Source: Clitopilus passeckerianus (taxonomy: Eukaryota > Basidiomycota > Agaricomycetes > Agaricales > Entolomataceae). Taken from it: a DNA stretch of 64,000 bases. Shown piece after piece: positions 34,226 through 45,337 of this stretch (positions are counted from its first letter, which is position 1; every line of letters begins with the position of its first letter). The stretch lies in assembly GCA_944990035.1 (NCBI GenBank), contig CALYLX010000146.1, positions 992,001 to 1,056,000 of the forward strand, written 5' to 3'. A program made the position numbers and the translations under genes. Below the pieces are notes generated by a model. The model had not been told where the DNA came from and did not search any database. It was given only the letters and a program-made list of their open reading frames with translations.

Positions 34226-35243
34226 ATGGGCTTTCAATATGTTATCGGTACTTTGCAATCGCGACATACGGTGACGTTAAGAATGACCTAACTACGCCAG
34301 AGCACATGGAAGAAGACGAAGACACACCAAAATCTATACCACCATGGGTAGAACTTGAGTATGCGGTACGCGGTCCGTTCTTCCAGAACCTGAGCCCATT
34401 CGATCGAGTTGGAGTCAATACTAACAGTGTATGCTTTTAGCACATGCGAACTCTAGCGGGTGCCGGTGCTCATGTCCACTTTACGCACCTCTCGAAATCC
34501 TCAAGGGATGCACTTGCTAATGCTTGGAGTGACACCGCAACCCCTTCATCTGATGGTGCTGGGGCACTGGCAGCCGCAACAGGCTACGAATGTTCTGTTA
34601 TGGAACTCATGATGAAGAAGGGTATACCGGTGGAGAAGGTGTGTCTCCTTGACCCAAAAGGAGAGAAGGATTTGTCGCCGGAGGACGGTGACGGCCGATT
34701 CGAGATGTTTCTATTTGGTGTAGGTCCCTGCTCGATTTACTGGATTCCGTCATACTGACAATGGTTAAAGGGCATTTTAGGTACGCGTTCCTTACCGTCC
34801 CTGAAGCTGCCATGAAACCTAAACTACCTACAGGCGATGATCCCCCTCGGGATCGCACAGCCGAACTTCGCGTCCTGGGATTCCCTGGTCGTCGGCTGGG
34901 TCCCGTACAGATGACCACTGACACAGCGTTGGGTGTCACAAAACTGGTCGTCCAGGACGGGACTCCCTTGGATAAGATCCCATATATTGTGAGTCGTCCT
35001 GAAGAAGGTCAGATCCGAGATCTGACCGGTCGTCGCCCTGGACAGGACTTCCCAACAATACAATTCAATGCTAAAGAATCAGTTGAAATGCCTTTCAGTA
35101 AGCACTACGCCCTCTCCTGTTTCATTTCCTTGTTTGTTTATCTTATTGTCTTAGGGTACATCAAGGATGGGGAAGAGCCAAAGTTGCCTCCAGGGATGCG
35201 ACAGCTCTTACACGAAGATCTCAATAAATCCTTCGATTTCTGA
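34226..35243 (+). CDS. SFM1: SPOUT-family protein arginine N-methyltransferase
   Basis: Sfm1 in yeast methylates one arginine of small-subunit ribosomal protein uS3 with S-adenosylmethionine; it is a SPOUT fold (DUF431 family). Six exons, 34226-34247, 34301-34365, 34441-34719, 34771-34780, 34834-35097 and 35155-35243, total 729 bases (242 residues). Diagnostic parts: MGFQYVIEHMEED at the start, WVELEYAHM, VCLLDPKGEKDLSPED, the cofactor loop FGGILGDDPPRDRT, RRLGPVQMTTDTALG and EMPFRYIKDGEEPKLPPGM. Exon 4 is only 10 bases, yet its codons complete the conserved GGILG loop. An extra loop of about 20 residues, rich in Arg and Gly, precedes FNAKESVEMPF. Convergent with ATG1. Confidence 0.92.
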
Positions 35244-35649
35244 CAGCCTTTCTGGGAGACCAAAATTACATTAGCATTGTCAAGGTGTAGAGCGGTAGCA
35301 TTATATGCACATGAAACCTGCATGCACATGCTTCGGCGGCAACTACCTATCGAATGATACACGACTGATACACGACAAGTTATGAAGTCCGGTGAGGTGG
35401 GGTGTGAATGCGAGGAAATGAGGGTTTTGGCACATAAAATACGACATAACATGATATGCAAATGAACATTGATGATCGTCTCCGATGATTAGTAGCACAG
35501 ATAATGACAAATAGACAGACAAATGAACCGTGGTATAAGTACTAGTTGTAAATGGGGAATTGAGTAAAAATAGGAACCAAATGCGAAAAAAACCATTCTA
35601 GAAGTACATGCAAAAACAGAATTGTCCAAAATTCAGGATGGCTGAGGTG
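35244..35649. other. Convergent 3' flanks of SFM1 and ATG1
   Basis: About 400 AT-rich bases between two stop codons, presumably both polyadenylation regions. No gene was recognised. Confidence 0.5.
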
Positions 35650-38600
35650 TTATGTCGTGCTCAATCGGGCAAGCCTCTGCAGAGTCTGATGGCCATCGAC
35701 AGGAGGGCTCGCTTTGACGTCCCAAGGTGCAGGTATCCTTGCTACCTCAGCCAAGTTCTGATCGGCCCTGGCATCGTTCATCCTGTCGCGATCGTTCATC
35801 GCCATGCGAGCATGACACCGTACAAGGCGTAGTTTCGTCCGCTTGATCCCTACACCAAGAAGGTCAGCATTTCCGGAAACAAACAGGGGAAAAGAACGTA
35901 CAAGTAGCAATAGTCTCCCTGTCTTCCTCCATGAAGGGATTGCCTGATTGGAGAAGGTCGTCCTGCAGTGCATACAGACACCACAAACTCTCGTCGTACA
36001 GCTTCTCGCATTCATCAGGGGTGGCTTGTTGATCAAGAAGCTCCTTGCGGGCAGCAGTTCGACTCTGGACGAGAAAGGATGAGAACAGTAGTCATCAGAG
36101 GGATAAAAGACCTTACAAGGACCAAAGCCCTATCATACACCAGCTGGTCCAGCCAGCTCTTAGGTCCGTCGTATTGCACAGGTAACCAGGTTTTTACCAG
36201 GGCCGCTCGGTCATTACATTTGATGAAATGTTCTTTGAACCATTGTAAAGCTGTAAGGCAACGATCATCAGCACCTCAGTTTCCTAAAATTTTGGAGAAA
36301 GCAATACGAACCAACATCAAACCCCTCACTGACCACCCAGCCTCCATCAGGGAATCTCATCCTCATGTGTTCCTGGAACACCCTCAGCCTGTCAATCCCC
36401 TTCTGAGCAAAGCTCATGAGAAGGATATAGACTGCAACACAGGTGACGGCGTTATATTCCGCTTCCATGTGTTCCAGTTTCCGCCGACGGGCCACCCTTG
36501 GAGATTCTGACGGCAGCGGGGTGAACTTCGATGGATCAGGTAATGGTTCTAGATGACAATGTTCTGTCAGCAATTGTTGGTCGGAAAGAACGATCAACTT
36601 ACTCTGAGGAACAGCCTTGACGTATTCATACATCTCGTCTGCCCACCTGGTCAACACATCCGTCTTCTGTGCCAACTCCTCCAACCCAGCAAGCAACTCT
36701 TCTTCCATTGGATCGGGCTCTGACTGTCCATCCTTTGCCACACGACCATTTGTCCCGTCGCCATCTGTAGGCGGGAGTAAAATTGGCTGCCTTCTTGGTG
36801 ATCCAGGTAAACTGCCGGTCCCGGTACCAACCAATCCAGCAGTTGGGGACGATGATATAGAACCTGCTCTGGAATGAGTTCCTGAGCCTACAGCCGAAGG
36901 TGGAGCACTGGTACCAAACAACTTCCTCGTTGCAAGGCTTATGGCTTTGTGTAGTGCGTTGCTTGCGGCCCTGCTGGCGATGCTTGATGGTGAGCTTGAT
37001 AGCTGAGGAGGGGCGGGGAGTATGCCCGGCGCATGCGTTGTAATTACAGGAGAACTGATGGTGTGAGAGGGAGGTGGTGGTGGGAAGGTTATAGGCTGAG
37101 TAACAGCTGGCCTATCGCTCGACATGCGAGGATGGGAGAGACCTTGAGAGGATGTAGGATTTCGAGTGCCTGGCACATAGTAATCTCGAGGAGAATCGTC
37201 AATAGTAGGCGTTGATGGCTCTTCTCTATCATTTAGTGGACCTCGTCGTCTCCGATTATCCGAAGTCAGTTCTGTGAATATTTGTGCAATTAGTTCCTTT
37301 GTATTAGCTAGTACGGATGATGAAAACAAACCGTCGATGGCCCGATTGAACTCTACCGCCCTGGTGTCGCCAATAAAGACGTATTCTCGCCTCAACAAAC
37401 CATCCTCCTCAGTTTCTCCAGGTATTATGGACCCCTCAGTCGAAAGTGGCTTCAGGTTGCGTGGTCGTGTAGATGTCAAGCCTTGGGTTCCGGATATGGG
37501 CGGCAACGCAGACGTAGGGTTTCGAGGTGACCCACGCGGCGAAGCGGAGGGGTGCTGTGTGGGCGGAGCAGTGGCGGCAGCATGAAGTCCCGGCCTTCTC
37601 GGTGAGGTCGGCGATGGTATCTCTGGGCTACAGAGAAAGGTGAGTATATGCCTCGTCTACGAGCATAGACTTACGGCAATGCAACAGGCGTCTGTCTGGG
37701 AGTTCGTTCCCTTTCCTTTCCTTTTGGAGACGTTTCATCTCCAGATGGCCGTCTGAACTGGATCTTGCTCGGGGGAATCATAGCTTTCATATCAAGCACC
37801 TCGGGTGGGATATGCTTGTGGTGCTCAGGCGTCGTAGGCCTCCCTTCTCTATACCCATCTTCTTCTGAGTATCCAGCCCCACTGCCTGCTTGTCCCTTCC
37901 CATCTTCTTCTCCAGGGCCAAGCCCAGCACTGGCCCCCGAATTTGCCAACGAGGCTGGAAGACTTGGTCCGGCTGTGGAGGACTGCCTCGACGTGACGCC
38001 AGATCCAGCTCCAGGTCTAGGGAACTTCGAGTTCGCCAGTGCTTGAGAACCGAAGAACTCATCGAATGTAGCACGTTCAATCGGGTTCCTCTTGAGCAAA
38101 GTCCGGATGAGCTTCTTGATATCCTCTGGTACGACCTGAATCTCCTCCTTCTTCCCATCCTTGCCTATCCTCGTTATCGTCTTGCCATTGGCCCCTCCAG
38201 GTTTAGCGCCTGCAGCAATGGCATCCTCGTCGGGGAACCTCACCCCTTTACTGTTCTCGATCCTCTTTAGTAGTTCAATATGGTTCATCGCCCGGAATGG
38301 TGGTTTCCCTGTACACATCTCGTACACCACTGCCCCAACGCTCCATAGATCTGCTTTGGCGTCGTATTTCTCGTATCGTAGGATTTCGGGTGCCATGTAC
38401 AGCGGTGATCCACAGAGTGTCTCGGCGAGCATCGCGTTGGGCAGGGAACGGGCGAAGCCAAAGTCAGCAATTTTGAGCAGTGGGACGCCGAGAGGGTGGC
38501 CTCTTGATAGATCGGATGAAGAGGCAGGGTTAAGGAGAAGATTCTAAGCGCATATAGTCAATAACGGAACGAACTAGTGGCCATTCAAGGACATACCTGT

Positions 38601-39245
38601 GGCTTGATATCTCTGTGAATCAGATTCCTGTTCCTCAAGAACTTGAGCGCTCTGGCAAGCTGTCTCAAGAAGCTCCTAACAACCACCTCGTCGAGCCCGC
38701 CAGTACGCGGATGCGGATAGTACTGCGGCGCTGCTCCTGGTGAAGGGACATACTCCAAGCCTTCAACTCTGCCTCGTAGCTTGATGTAGTTTGTTAGATC
38801 GCCGCCGGAGCAAAACTCGATGATAAGATATATATGCTTGCTGGCGCGCTGCGAAACCAAATAATGTCAGGACGTGGATAAAGGAGAACACGCTGTATGC
38901 GTACCATAACGTCGATAAGCTTGGTAATATGTCGGTGCGATAGTGACTTCAATATCTGAATTTCACTCTGGAGATTCTCAAAGAGCTTTGCCGTCAAGTT
39001 ATCCCTTTGTACCGTCTTGATAGCGACCTGTTGTCGTGTGCCCTATTTGAACAGCATCCCTGAGCTCAACTGCTGCTGCGATACAGAACACAGTGAAAGG
39101 AACATACCTCATGATATCCTTTGTACACTGTGGCAAAGCTTCCCTTCCCTACCCTGCTCACAATAACGTAGGGCTTGATTTCCTCTTCTTCCTCCCACTT
39201 CTTCTTCTCTTTCTCCCCCTTCTCATTCTGGCGGCCGGGAGACAT
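35650..39245 (-). CDS. ATG1: Autophagy-initiating Ser/Thr protein kinase Atg1 (ULK)
   Basis: Atg1 with Atg13 and Atg17 starts autophagosome formation at the phagophore assembly site. The kinase domain is N-terminal: glycine loop [17 protein letters not shown] lysine, HRDIKPQ, DFGFAR and [21 protein letters not shown] long Ser/Pro-rich linker follows. The C-terminal helical region begins [18 protein letters not shown] and ends in [16 protein letters not shown] and [19 protein letters not shown]. This is the Atg13-binding region of the family. About ten exons were joined with consistent phases. Two introns inside the long linker frame (near 36550-36605 and 37275-37335) would otherwise be read through. 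Roughly 900-950 residues. Catalytic residues are all present. Confidence 0.93.
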
Positions 39246-40058
39246 AGTGCCGCCTCAGACAGTCGATATCGAGGTCTTCTCTTGGAGAATCGTCTGAGAT
39301 TATAATCTGATGAAGGTCTTGTATAAAGCCAGAGACTGCGCGGTCAAAGCCAATGGGGTTCGCGATATAGGCAATGTTGGATTCCTTGATGAGCGCTCGT
39401 CTCAGGGATCGGGTTCGTTAGGCTTCAAAGGAGCCTGTCCAGCGTCAAGACTGGTCGCTGCGTTCGGCGATGTAAAAGTACAAGAAAGAGTGACGAAAAC
39501 TCTGAGTAAAGACCGATACGGCCTGGCCAGGTTGAAGTCACGGCTCAGAGCCCGTGCCAATGTTGCAATGAACGCGGGGGGCGGTACGGCTCAACCCAAA
39601 TTAGGCTAGCTGGCCCCACGAAGGCTGACTAAGCCCCGGTTGATCGTCGGGAGAGGACAAATCCGGTTCCGGCGCCTCTGCCAGCTGTCGTGCCGTCAAG
39701 TCAGAATGACCAGGCTCAGGGCTGAACTCGAAAGCAGTGTCTTCAGCTTCAAACCTATAAATTGTGCCACGGCGGCTGGCAGGATCTTTACTCGCATTCT
39801 TGAACGATATATTCCGATACCGACGTTCTTCAGCCAGATTAAGCTAAAACATGGGTTCAAAACGCACCGAAGGCAGGCGGAATGGAAGCCCCAGTTCCGC
39901 GTCTGCCACCAAGAAGAATGAAACACCTACCTTCAGTCGGAGTCAGTCTCTAGTTTTCAACCCAGGAAGGAACACGAAAATCCGCAAGGTCGAAACGCAG
40001 GCAGGCTGAAGCTGGCAAATCCACTTCGGATAGTTTAAGCAATAGAGAAGGCTCTGCG
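39246..40058. other. Divergent promoter region with a detached N-terminal coding remnant
   Basis: About 800 bases between ATG1 (minus) and F-box copy 1 (plus). From ATG 39851 a frame reads MGSKRTEGRRNGSPSS through FSRSQ at 39946, resembling the charged N-termini of F-box copies 3 and 4. It is thrown out of frame with the F-box part by 19 bases (39947-39965). Confidence 0.5.
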
Positions 40059-41248
40059 ATGTCTGCGACCGCCGCTGGACTGGCAACCTTACCGGCAGAG
40101 CTTCTGGTGGAAATTATTTCATATCTTCCGACGTTAAAGCTTCCTTTCAAGACCAACCTATCTGAACCGATGCCTCAAAACAAACACGGACTGGAACGCA
40201 TCAACTTTCTGCGTGCGCTCTCGCAAACCTGCCGTTCATTGCGAAGTTTCTGCTTACCTCTGTGCTGGGAGACTATTGAAGTTATATCATGTCCCACGGA
40301 TAAGTTGAAGAAGCCGGGCCAGTGGCAGAAGCATTTGGCGATTGAGTTGGTCAGTCAGCTTGAGATCGTAACAATTCGAAACCCTTCGCTCGCGCAGTAT
40401 GTCAAGTAAGTGCTCAGTACCATTTCAATTATATTCTTATTCCTAACCAAAGCTGCCTCGCAGGGCCGTCAATGTCATGATTACTCCTTATTCAATTAAG
40501 GGTGTCGTAGGGGAGCTAGGTCGTTCACTTCCTCTGTTTCCAAACCTCGCGAAGGTACAAATCCTTGGAAACGCAATGTATCACCCGGGATTAGAATTTC
40601 ACTTCGGGAATGTGTTCAAGAACACACTTCTTCCGAGCGTGCGCAGCCTAGCTGCCATTCCTGCTGCTGCTGCTCTTCTGAAATGCTGTCCTGGTGTTGT
40701 TCAGCTTATCCCGTACCACCTTTCATTGGGCATGAAGGAGAATCTGAAGTTTCTTCCAAACGCAGAAGAGCTTTATGGTGTTTCTTTCTCGGATCCTTTC
40801 CTCTTGGGTAAGTGGCTTGCAAAGTATGACTGCCGGCAATACCGTCGCTGATATCCTCTTTTCTTAGAAAATGTCCTAGGGAAATGTACCAAATTGAGGG
40901 TGATCGACGTTTGGCAAGCCTATACGACCAATGGTCCAGATTTCGTTCCGGTCGGTCGTTTTTACAGCGGTTTTAAGGTCGCCTAAGCTAAACTTCTGTC
41001 AACCTCAGAACTGCTTTGAACAGATTATGCAGCTAGAAAACCTCCACTGTATCCGCATCCACTGGGTTACCTTACCGCAGCATGACTCGCTTGCAAGGGC
41101 AAAGTCCGCGATGCAGGACTCACCACGACCACTGCAGGGACGTCACAAATGCATAATCGAAGTACCTACGTGGTTGAACGATAGCAGCAGGGAGCATCAT
41201 CTTATTTCCGGAACGATGAACTCTGGGGAAATCTGTCCGTATCTCTGA
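40059..41248 (+). CDS. F-box-like protein, copy 1 (inverted relative to the other three)
   Basis: Exons 40059-40405, 40464-40807, 40868-40950 and 41009-41248 total 1014 bases (337 residues). The F-box core TLPAELLVEIISYLP is the usual Skp1-binding helix set of SCF ubiquitin ligase adaptors. It is followed by GLERINFLRALSQTCRSLRS, LCWETIEVISC and QLEIVTIRNPSLAQYVK. A C-terminal region ends HHLISGTMNSGEICPYL. The substrate-binding part has no recognisable LRR or WD repeat. Exon lengths match copy 2 (83-base third exon). The paralogues have 70-100 more N-terminal residues. Here those appear to be encoded upstream but out of frame, so the real start is uncertain. Confidence 0.78.
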
Positions 41249-41561
41249 GCGTGTGCATATACTCCGTCACGATTCGAATAACTATTCATACACGAAGGAC
41301 TTCACCTCTCCCTTTAACCTTATCATGACAAATTTGACCTCTTTTCCCGTTTGAATCTACATCTGCCGACGGGCGAGAAAACTCAGCGAAGAGATGTCGT
41401 GATTGAGCCATTTGGAATGAACACCCTTTTATCTGAAGGCAAAAGGTTTCCACGCCGGCACAACCAAATTATAAGCTTGTAGAACCTCGCAGTCGATGCT
41501 ACCAAACTCTAGTTCTACACTGAAAAAATGTCCGCTGATGACTTCGATGTACAACAGTTGC
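41249..41561. other. Convergent 3' flanks of F-box copies 1 and 2
   Basis: About 310 bases between two facing stop codons. No gene was recognised. Confidence 0.5.
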
Positions 41562-42999
41562 TCAGAGATATACACAAGCTTCCCCTGAAGCTATATTTCC
41601 GGCAACCAAATGATGCACCTTCCTTGTCGAGGTCCCATCCACGTATTCCTCGATCACACATTTATGGGCGCCCGGTTGTCGACGCGCCGTCACCCGGAAG
41701 ACGGCTTTCATGTTTTCCAACATATCCTTGTTGTGGTGAAAGGACGAGGTTTTACTGGTAGAACAGTAGACACTCCGCCAATGGATACGAATGCAGCAAA
41801 GTCCCCGTAACATGTACAGGGCCCTTGGAGTTTTCTGGTTTCCAGGACAACGTCAGTCATGTGATTTGTGACGGTGAAGAAGGATTACAAACTGGCAGCC
41901 TTCGGAAGTCGAGATCTTCAAGGTCCTGATAGAAGTTGATGACTTTTGTTTTGGGACATTTCCAAAACACATAATCTGTGCGCATATAATGAGATGTCAG
42001 TCGTTAGTTCAGTAGGAAAGGAAATGAAGTCACCAAGACGCTCGCGTTTTGTAAGGTCGATGTTATGAAGCTCCTCGAGCAATGGCATGTTATGGAACTC
42101 CACGGCCGCAAGGTGTGGATTGTGGAGAGGGGCAAACACCCGAATGCCTTCGCAGCAGCGAAGGACAGGAATAGCCGCAGGAACAGGGATAGCCAGAGTA
42201 TGTACACCTGGGAGCCGCATATTCTCGAAGGCCCTGCTGAAATAAGGAGTGCTACTTGCATCTCCTTCGCCTAGAAACTGGAGGGTATGAAGTTTCGGGA
42301 AAAGGGCAAGGCAACGTGCTAGCTCCGCGAATACCCCCCTCGTTGCAGAAGAAGTAATCATAACGTTCACCACCCTGGAAAAGAGCAATATTTGAGCAAA
42401 GATAGCACTTGAAATTTTGACAACACTGCTTACTTGACATGCTGAGCCAGAGAAGGATCTCTAATTGTGACGATTTCGAGCTGGCGGATCAGCTCCGTGG
42501 CCATATACTTTTGCCAATTTCCTTTCATTGTCTTTTCGTCGCATGAAACCACTTCAATTGCTTCCCAACACAGAGGTTCGCAGTAATTTCGAAGGGACCG
42601 GCAGGTTTGCGACAGAGCACGTAGGAAATTCAACCGTTCCAGGCCGTATTCTTGTTGAGGGAGGGGTTTGACTAAGTTTTCTCTGAATGGAAGCCTCAGG
42701 GATGGAAGGTACGAGGTGATAAGTTCAAGAAGTTCCATTGGTAGAACTGCTAGTCCGGTTGTGTTCTCACCCTTCACGACGTCTTCATTTTGAATCCAGT
42801 GACCTTTGGTACGCCTGTGAGTCCTTGAGGCTGAAGAGGCTGCAGCCACCGATGCAGCATTTTGGTGAGAGCCAGAGTCAGACTTGAAGTCGCTGCCTTC
42901 CGCTTTAAGTTTGGATGGTTCTGAATCAGAGATACGATTGAAGTTTGAGCCTTCATCTCTATAGCATTTGAGCCTCTTTGTCTTGCCCTTCGTTGGCAT
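41562..42999 (-). CDS. F-box-like protein, copy 2
   Basis: Exons 42999-42434, 42374-42034, 41975-41893 and 41834-41562 total 1263 bases (420 residues), all in phase. The basic, serine-rich N-terminus starts MPTKGKTKRLKCYRDEG. The F-box part is VLPMELLELITSYLPSLRLP, then GLERLNFLRALSQTCRSLRN and LEIVTIRDPSLAQHVK. Later parts are CLALFPKLHTLQFLGEG, YVFWKCPKTKVINFYQDLED and the C-terminal HHLVAGNIASGEACVYL. As a predicted SCF adaptor it would sit in nucleus or cytosol; the target is unknown. This is the cleanest full-length member of the cluster. Confidence 0.82.
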
Positions 43000-43404
43000 T
43001 GTATCGTTGATTCGTTGACAAGGAGGAAAACGGAGTTTTAAGGATGATTGCAAAGGCGGAGTTCGGCGCGTCCAGCCTTTACAGCGACCGTCAAAATGCG
43101 CCCCACAATGCAATCAAGGTGGAGCATGCCACGGTCATGGGAGTATTTGGTCCCCAGGGCCAGCTACTGCCCATGCTCGTCAAAACCTGGCTCACGGTCA
43201 AACGAGCCCGTCAACATTTCTTTGGACAACTTACAACAGCACGAAGGTATACTTTGGTGTGATGGAAAAGCAATCATAGTATTCACATTTAAGCAGAATT
43301 GAACAAGGCACAAGGTCGTCAGAATCGTTCAACCCGCCCCACAGCATGAGAAGCCACTCGTGTTATTTCAAGGGGCTCCGTTGAGGGGGCCAGCTTGAGC
43401 AGTA
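43000..43404. other. Spacer between F-box copies 2 and 3
   Basis: About 400 bases holding the copy 2 promoter and the copy 3 3' flank. No other feature was recognised. Confidence 0.5.
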
Positions 43405-44857
43405 TCAATAGTATCGATATCTGGGTTCCCGCTCAAAATACCTGCAAACTTCTCCAGGAACCATTTGACCAGATATAATGTGGTGTTTTGTCTGGTTGTC
43501 TTGATCCAAGGCGATTTCATGAATGCATTTGTGTAAACCAGGTAACGGAGGTGGTGAAGCCTCCAGGACCTGTTTCGCGTCTGAAAAAAGCCGATAGTAG
43601 GGGTTGTTGAATGTGCTAAAACGGCGAGTAGCTCCATAACGGATTCGAATACGGTGAAGATGCTTCAGTTGCTTGAGGAGAGCAAGGCGAGCCTGGGCGG
43701 GAAATGTTTGGTAAGTGATCGATACCGCATTGCGGGGAACCTGGGCCACCAACCTGAAGCTGATCTTTTTCGCCATGATCCTTAATACTTTGAAAAATAG
43801 TTATGTGCCTCAATTGGGCCTTTATCGTTACCGTAACATAGTAAGAAGCGAGACTCACCGAGAATGGTCGGATGGTCTAAACTAGCATTATACATCTCTT
43901 CAATGAATGGCAGTCCACTTAACTCCTGCATATTTGGGCGATAGTAGGGGGCGGAGAGATTGATGAGTCGGACGACTCCCGTGCAGCATCTTATGAGGGG
44001 ATCGGCAGAAAGGGGGATGGCCAAAGTGCGTACACTTGGGAGAGCCACATCCTTGAGAGAGTGATGGAGGTAATGGTAGAGCCCACCACCCGCCTCTCCG
44101 GGAATCTGGATCGTGTGGAGATTGGGAAAGAGGGCAAGGCAGCGAGCCAATTCTGGTGCCACTCCTTTAATGGACCACTCAGACATCATGACGTTGACAA
44201 CCCTAAGAATTGGGTTAGTGACAGCTTATAGTAGGCATCAAGCTGATCGTACTTGACATATTTTGCCAAAGAAGGATCTCGAATCGTCACGATTTCGAGT
44301 TGACGGACCAGTTCGGTTGCAAGTGCCTTATGCCAGGACGGCCTGCGGTTCACGATTGTTTTTTTGCAGGAGATCACTTCAATATATTCCCAGCATAGTG
44401 GGAGAGCGAAGCTTCTCATCGAGCGGCACGTTTGTGAAAGCGCACGGAGGAAGTTGAGGCGTTCCAGCCCAGATTCGTCGTGGGGAAGGGGCCGTTCCAT
44501 GTTACAGTAGATTGGGACCTCCACGAAAGGCAGATAAGAGGAGATTTCAGTGAGTAGTTCTGTTGGCAGGATTGCCAGCCCACTAGTATTCTCAGGAATT
44601 GGTATGTCCTTAGTGTCATTTGTGACAACAGACGCAGTTACCCTGACTTTGGCGTGTTTGGATTTCTTTGAGGCTGCAACCTTTCGTGTTCCTCTTTGAG
44701 ACCTTGAGATAGTGACCCGTTTTCGCCTACCCGTTGGCGTGGCATTCTTCTCGGATTCAGAGCCAGAGTCGCCGTCTTGCGCCTCATACTCGGAAGCTTC
44801 TGGTTCAGAACTGGGAGAGTCTTTGCTTCGCTTGCGCTTGTTCTGCCTTCTTGTCAT
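43405..44857 (-). CDS. F-box-like protein, copy 3, splice structure damaged
   Basis: Exon 1 (44857-44253) starts MTRRQNKRKRSKDSPSSE and carries ILPTELLTEISSYLPFVEVP. Exon 2 (44202-43859) is 344 bases, as in copy 1. Downstream, similarity to copy 4 continues in the frame AQLRHITIFQSIKDHGEKD, but no AG acceptor lies before it, and the space where intron 2 should be is only some 25 bases. The available acceptor at 43788 enters a different frame that stays open only if intron 3 is retained. The C-terminal part is normal (HHIISGQMVPGEVC). So either an alternative protein is made or the copy is decaying. Confidence 0.6.
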
Positions 44858-45337
44858 TTTGACGCTGACGCTGAATGCCTGGTGACAATGGATTGCAAGA
44901 AGAACCAAGCCAAGTGCATTTCAACCGAGTTTCAATGCTCCAGGGCTCTGCAGTGACCGTCAACGCCTGTGGCCACAAACCCTTGCGCGAACCTATCAAA
45001 GCTTTATTTGGTTCGGAGCCCCTAGCCAAATACCCCCTTGTAAAATTGCTGCGTCGAGGCTGACTTTCAGTCCGGTTTTGGGTTCCACTTCAAGCTCCCA
45101 GTGGGGCATACAACGACGGGTACTCTCCCCCAAACGCCGACACCTTTGTCGATAAATCAACTTGAGATTTTCTGGAAGGGGTTTGATCATTGCGTTTATA
45201 CTCGCGCGTTGACTCGCGCATGAAAAACTCCCATTTGAGTGAAGGGTTTACTTAGTACACGGCGATAATCGAATACAATATATTGAGAAGCAGAATAATT
45301 AGCTCGGTATCTCGCCCTGCTCCAGCCAAGTACCTGA
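44858..45337. other. Spacer between F-box copies 3 and 4
   Basis: About 480 bases. The part near 44885 shares an AATGGATTGC stretch with the region upstream of copy 4 (46850), showing that the duplicated unit includes promoter sequence. A short CTCGCGCGTTGACTCGCGC direct repeat lies near 45200. Confidence 0.5.

Noticed and set aside
39640..39921. Plus-strand frame of 93 codons between ATG1 and F-box copy 1
   Set aside because: No resemblance to known proteins. It overlaps the region where the N-terminus of F-box copy 1 is encoded in another frame.
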